Assembly: GCA_947451525.1 (NCBI GenBank)
Contig: CANFZM010000022.1
Span: forward strand, 1-43,860
Source of the DNA: Flavobacteriaceae bacterium
Lineage (GTDB): Bacteria > Bacteroidota > Bacteroidia > Flavobacteriales > Flavobacteriaceae
Length of the DNA: 43,860 bases
Reading direction: 5' to 3'
Shown here one piece after another: positions 43,484 through 43,860 of the stretch (its first letter is position 1; each line of letters opens with the position of its first letter). A program made the position numbers and the translations under genes. The notes under the pieces are model-generated. The model was not told where the DNA came from and made no database searches. It was given only the letters and a program-made list of their open reading frames with translations.

Positions 43484-43713
43484 TTATTTTCTAAAGACGA
43501 ATATACTATTTATTTTTTTACAAAAAAAAATATTTCTTTGGGAAGAACGAGATAAATTGCTAAAGTGGAAGTAAATTGGATTGTTTAATAATATAAAAAC
43601 TATAAGGTTCTTCTTGAGTCAGCATAAAAAAGGAAAGAGTGGTATTTTTTCTTCCATTGTTTTTTATAAAATAATTTCTTAGGAATTTTACATCTATTCA
43701 ATACATTGCTAGA
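43484..43713. other. Gene-free AT-rich stretch
   Basis: No start-to-stop frame of note, no repeat and no terminator seen between the remnant and the right inverted repeat. Confidence 0.5.
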
Positions 43714-43755
43714 TAGGTACTATCTTGATTACCTAATTTATTTTGTTAATTTTTA

Positions 43756-43763
43756 TATATTTG
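43756..43763 (+). promoter_or_regulatory. -7 box of the right small-RNA candidate
   Basis: TATATTTG, a perfect TAnnTTTG. A -33 box at the usual 19-21 bp distance is not clear; TTTTG at 43741-43745 is closer than normal. Confidence 0.5.
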
Positions 43764-43767
43764 TAAC

Positions 43768-43848
43768 ACCGAGAGGAAGCTTCTTGCGATTATTCACTGG
43801 ATGTTTACCTTGTGTAGTCCCGACTTTTAAGTTGGGACTATTTTTTTT
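43768..43848 (+). ncRNA. Candidate small RNA, right copy
   Basis: About 80 nt from just after the -7 box to the end of the T-run. Possible folds: GAGAGG pairing with CUUCUU, CACUGG with CCUUGUG loosely, and the terminator stem 43815-43826 / 43829-43840 followed by eight Ts. Same sequence as the left copy. Confidence 0.45.
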
Positions 43849-43860
43849 AATTTTGTTTTC

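Larger units (their letters stand above)
43714..43857. repeat. Right copy of the 144-bp perfect terminal inverted repeat
   Basis: Exact reverse complement of 1-144. Oriented so that its promoter fires outward, towards the window end. Confidence 0.95.

Noticed and set aside
43764..43815. Short peptide HREEASCDYSLDVYLV encoded in the terminal repeat
   Set aside because: A stop codon lies directly before it and there is no ATG, TTG or GTG start between promoter and frame.
1..43857. Composite transposon or integrative element with terminal inverted repeats
   Set aside because: No transposase, integrase or target duplication is visible and the cargo is mostly housekeeping; the repeat has RNA-gene layout.

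Overview
The window reads as a chromosomal segment of a low-GC member of Bacteroidota, most likely Flavobacteriaceae and close to Flavobacterium. The grounds are the AT-rich codon use, promoters with a TAnnTTTG -7 box and no purine-rich Shine-Dalgarno sites, families typical of the group (GSCFA protein, MauE/thioredoxin fusion, BT_3928-like context, fused E1 alpha/beta oxoacid dehydrogenase) and many short interspersed repeats in the gaps. I saw no tRNA, rRNA, CRISPR array, phage block or intact insertion sequence.

Layout. 1-243: the left copy of a 144-bp perfect inverted repeat and the alaS promoter. 244-9.8 kb: alaS, a two-gene unit with an AbiEii-type nucleotidyltransferase, an ABC exporter, a ClpP-like protease, then tpiA with a redox set (TlpA-like lipoprotein, small membrane protein, MauE/thioredoxin protein) and a duplicated DUF1599 protein. 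9.9-23.5 kb: housekeeping genes folP, rlmH, pyrD, DUF3307 and SatD proteins, HMG-CoA lyase, a P-type cation ATPase, guaB, purB, a SPOUT rRNA/tRNA methyltransferase, a GSCFA protein and a rhodanese. 23.6-41.2 kb: a TetR regulator followed by a long co-directional phenylacetyl-CoA catabolic cluster paaE-A-B-C-D-G-H-I-J-Z-F-Y, which runs on into a branched-chain oxoacid dehydrogenase E2, a branched-chain aminotransferase and a fused E1. 41.2-43.86 kb: a gene-poor tail with a type II antitoxin and its decayed toxin, two copies of an unknown structured repeat, an outer-membrane protein, a gene remnant and the right copy of the terminal inverted repeat.

How it works together. The paa cluster encodes the monooxygenase that epoxidises phenylacetyl-CoA (PaaABCDE), ring isomerisation and opening (PaaG, PaaZ) and beta-oxidation to acetyl- and succinyl-CoA (PaaF, H, J), with PaaI and PaaY as rescue enzymes. 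A 20-bp palindrome overlaps the paaE start region just downstream of the TetR gene and is the likely operator. No phenylacetate-CoA ligase (PaaK) is present. The aminotransferase and oxoacid dehydrogenase genes at the end of the run could make acyl-CoA, conceivably phenylacetyl-CoA, directly from amino-acid-derived oxoacids; this is inference.

The most unusual feature is the repeat content. At least eight families of short repeats fill almost every spacer, and several of the same families also lie in frame inside coding regions (alaS, pyrD, GSCFA gene, paaH, bkd E2, bkd E1). One family consists of arrays with a strict 7-bp phase but different heptamer sequences at each locus. Another is a long hairpin that starts at the stop codon of two genes and shows compensatory base changes in two helices between copies.
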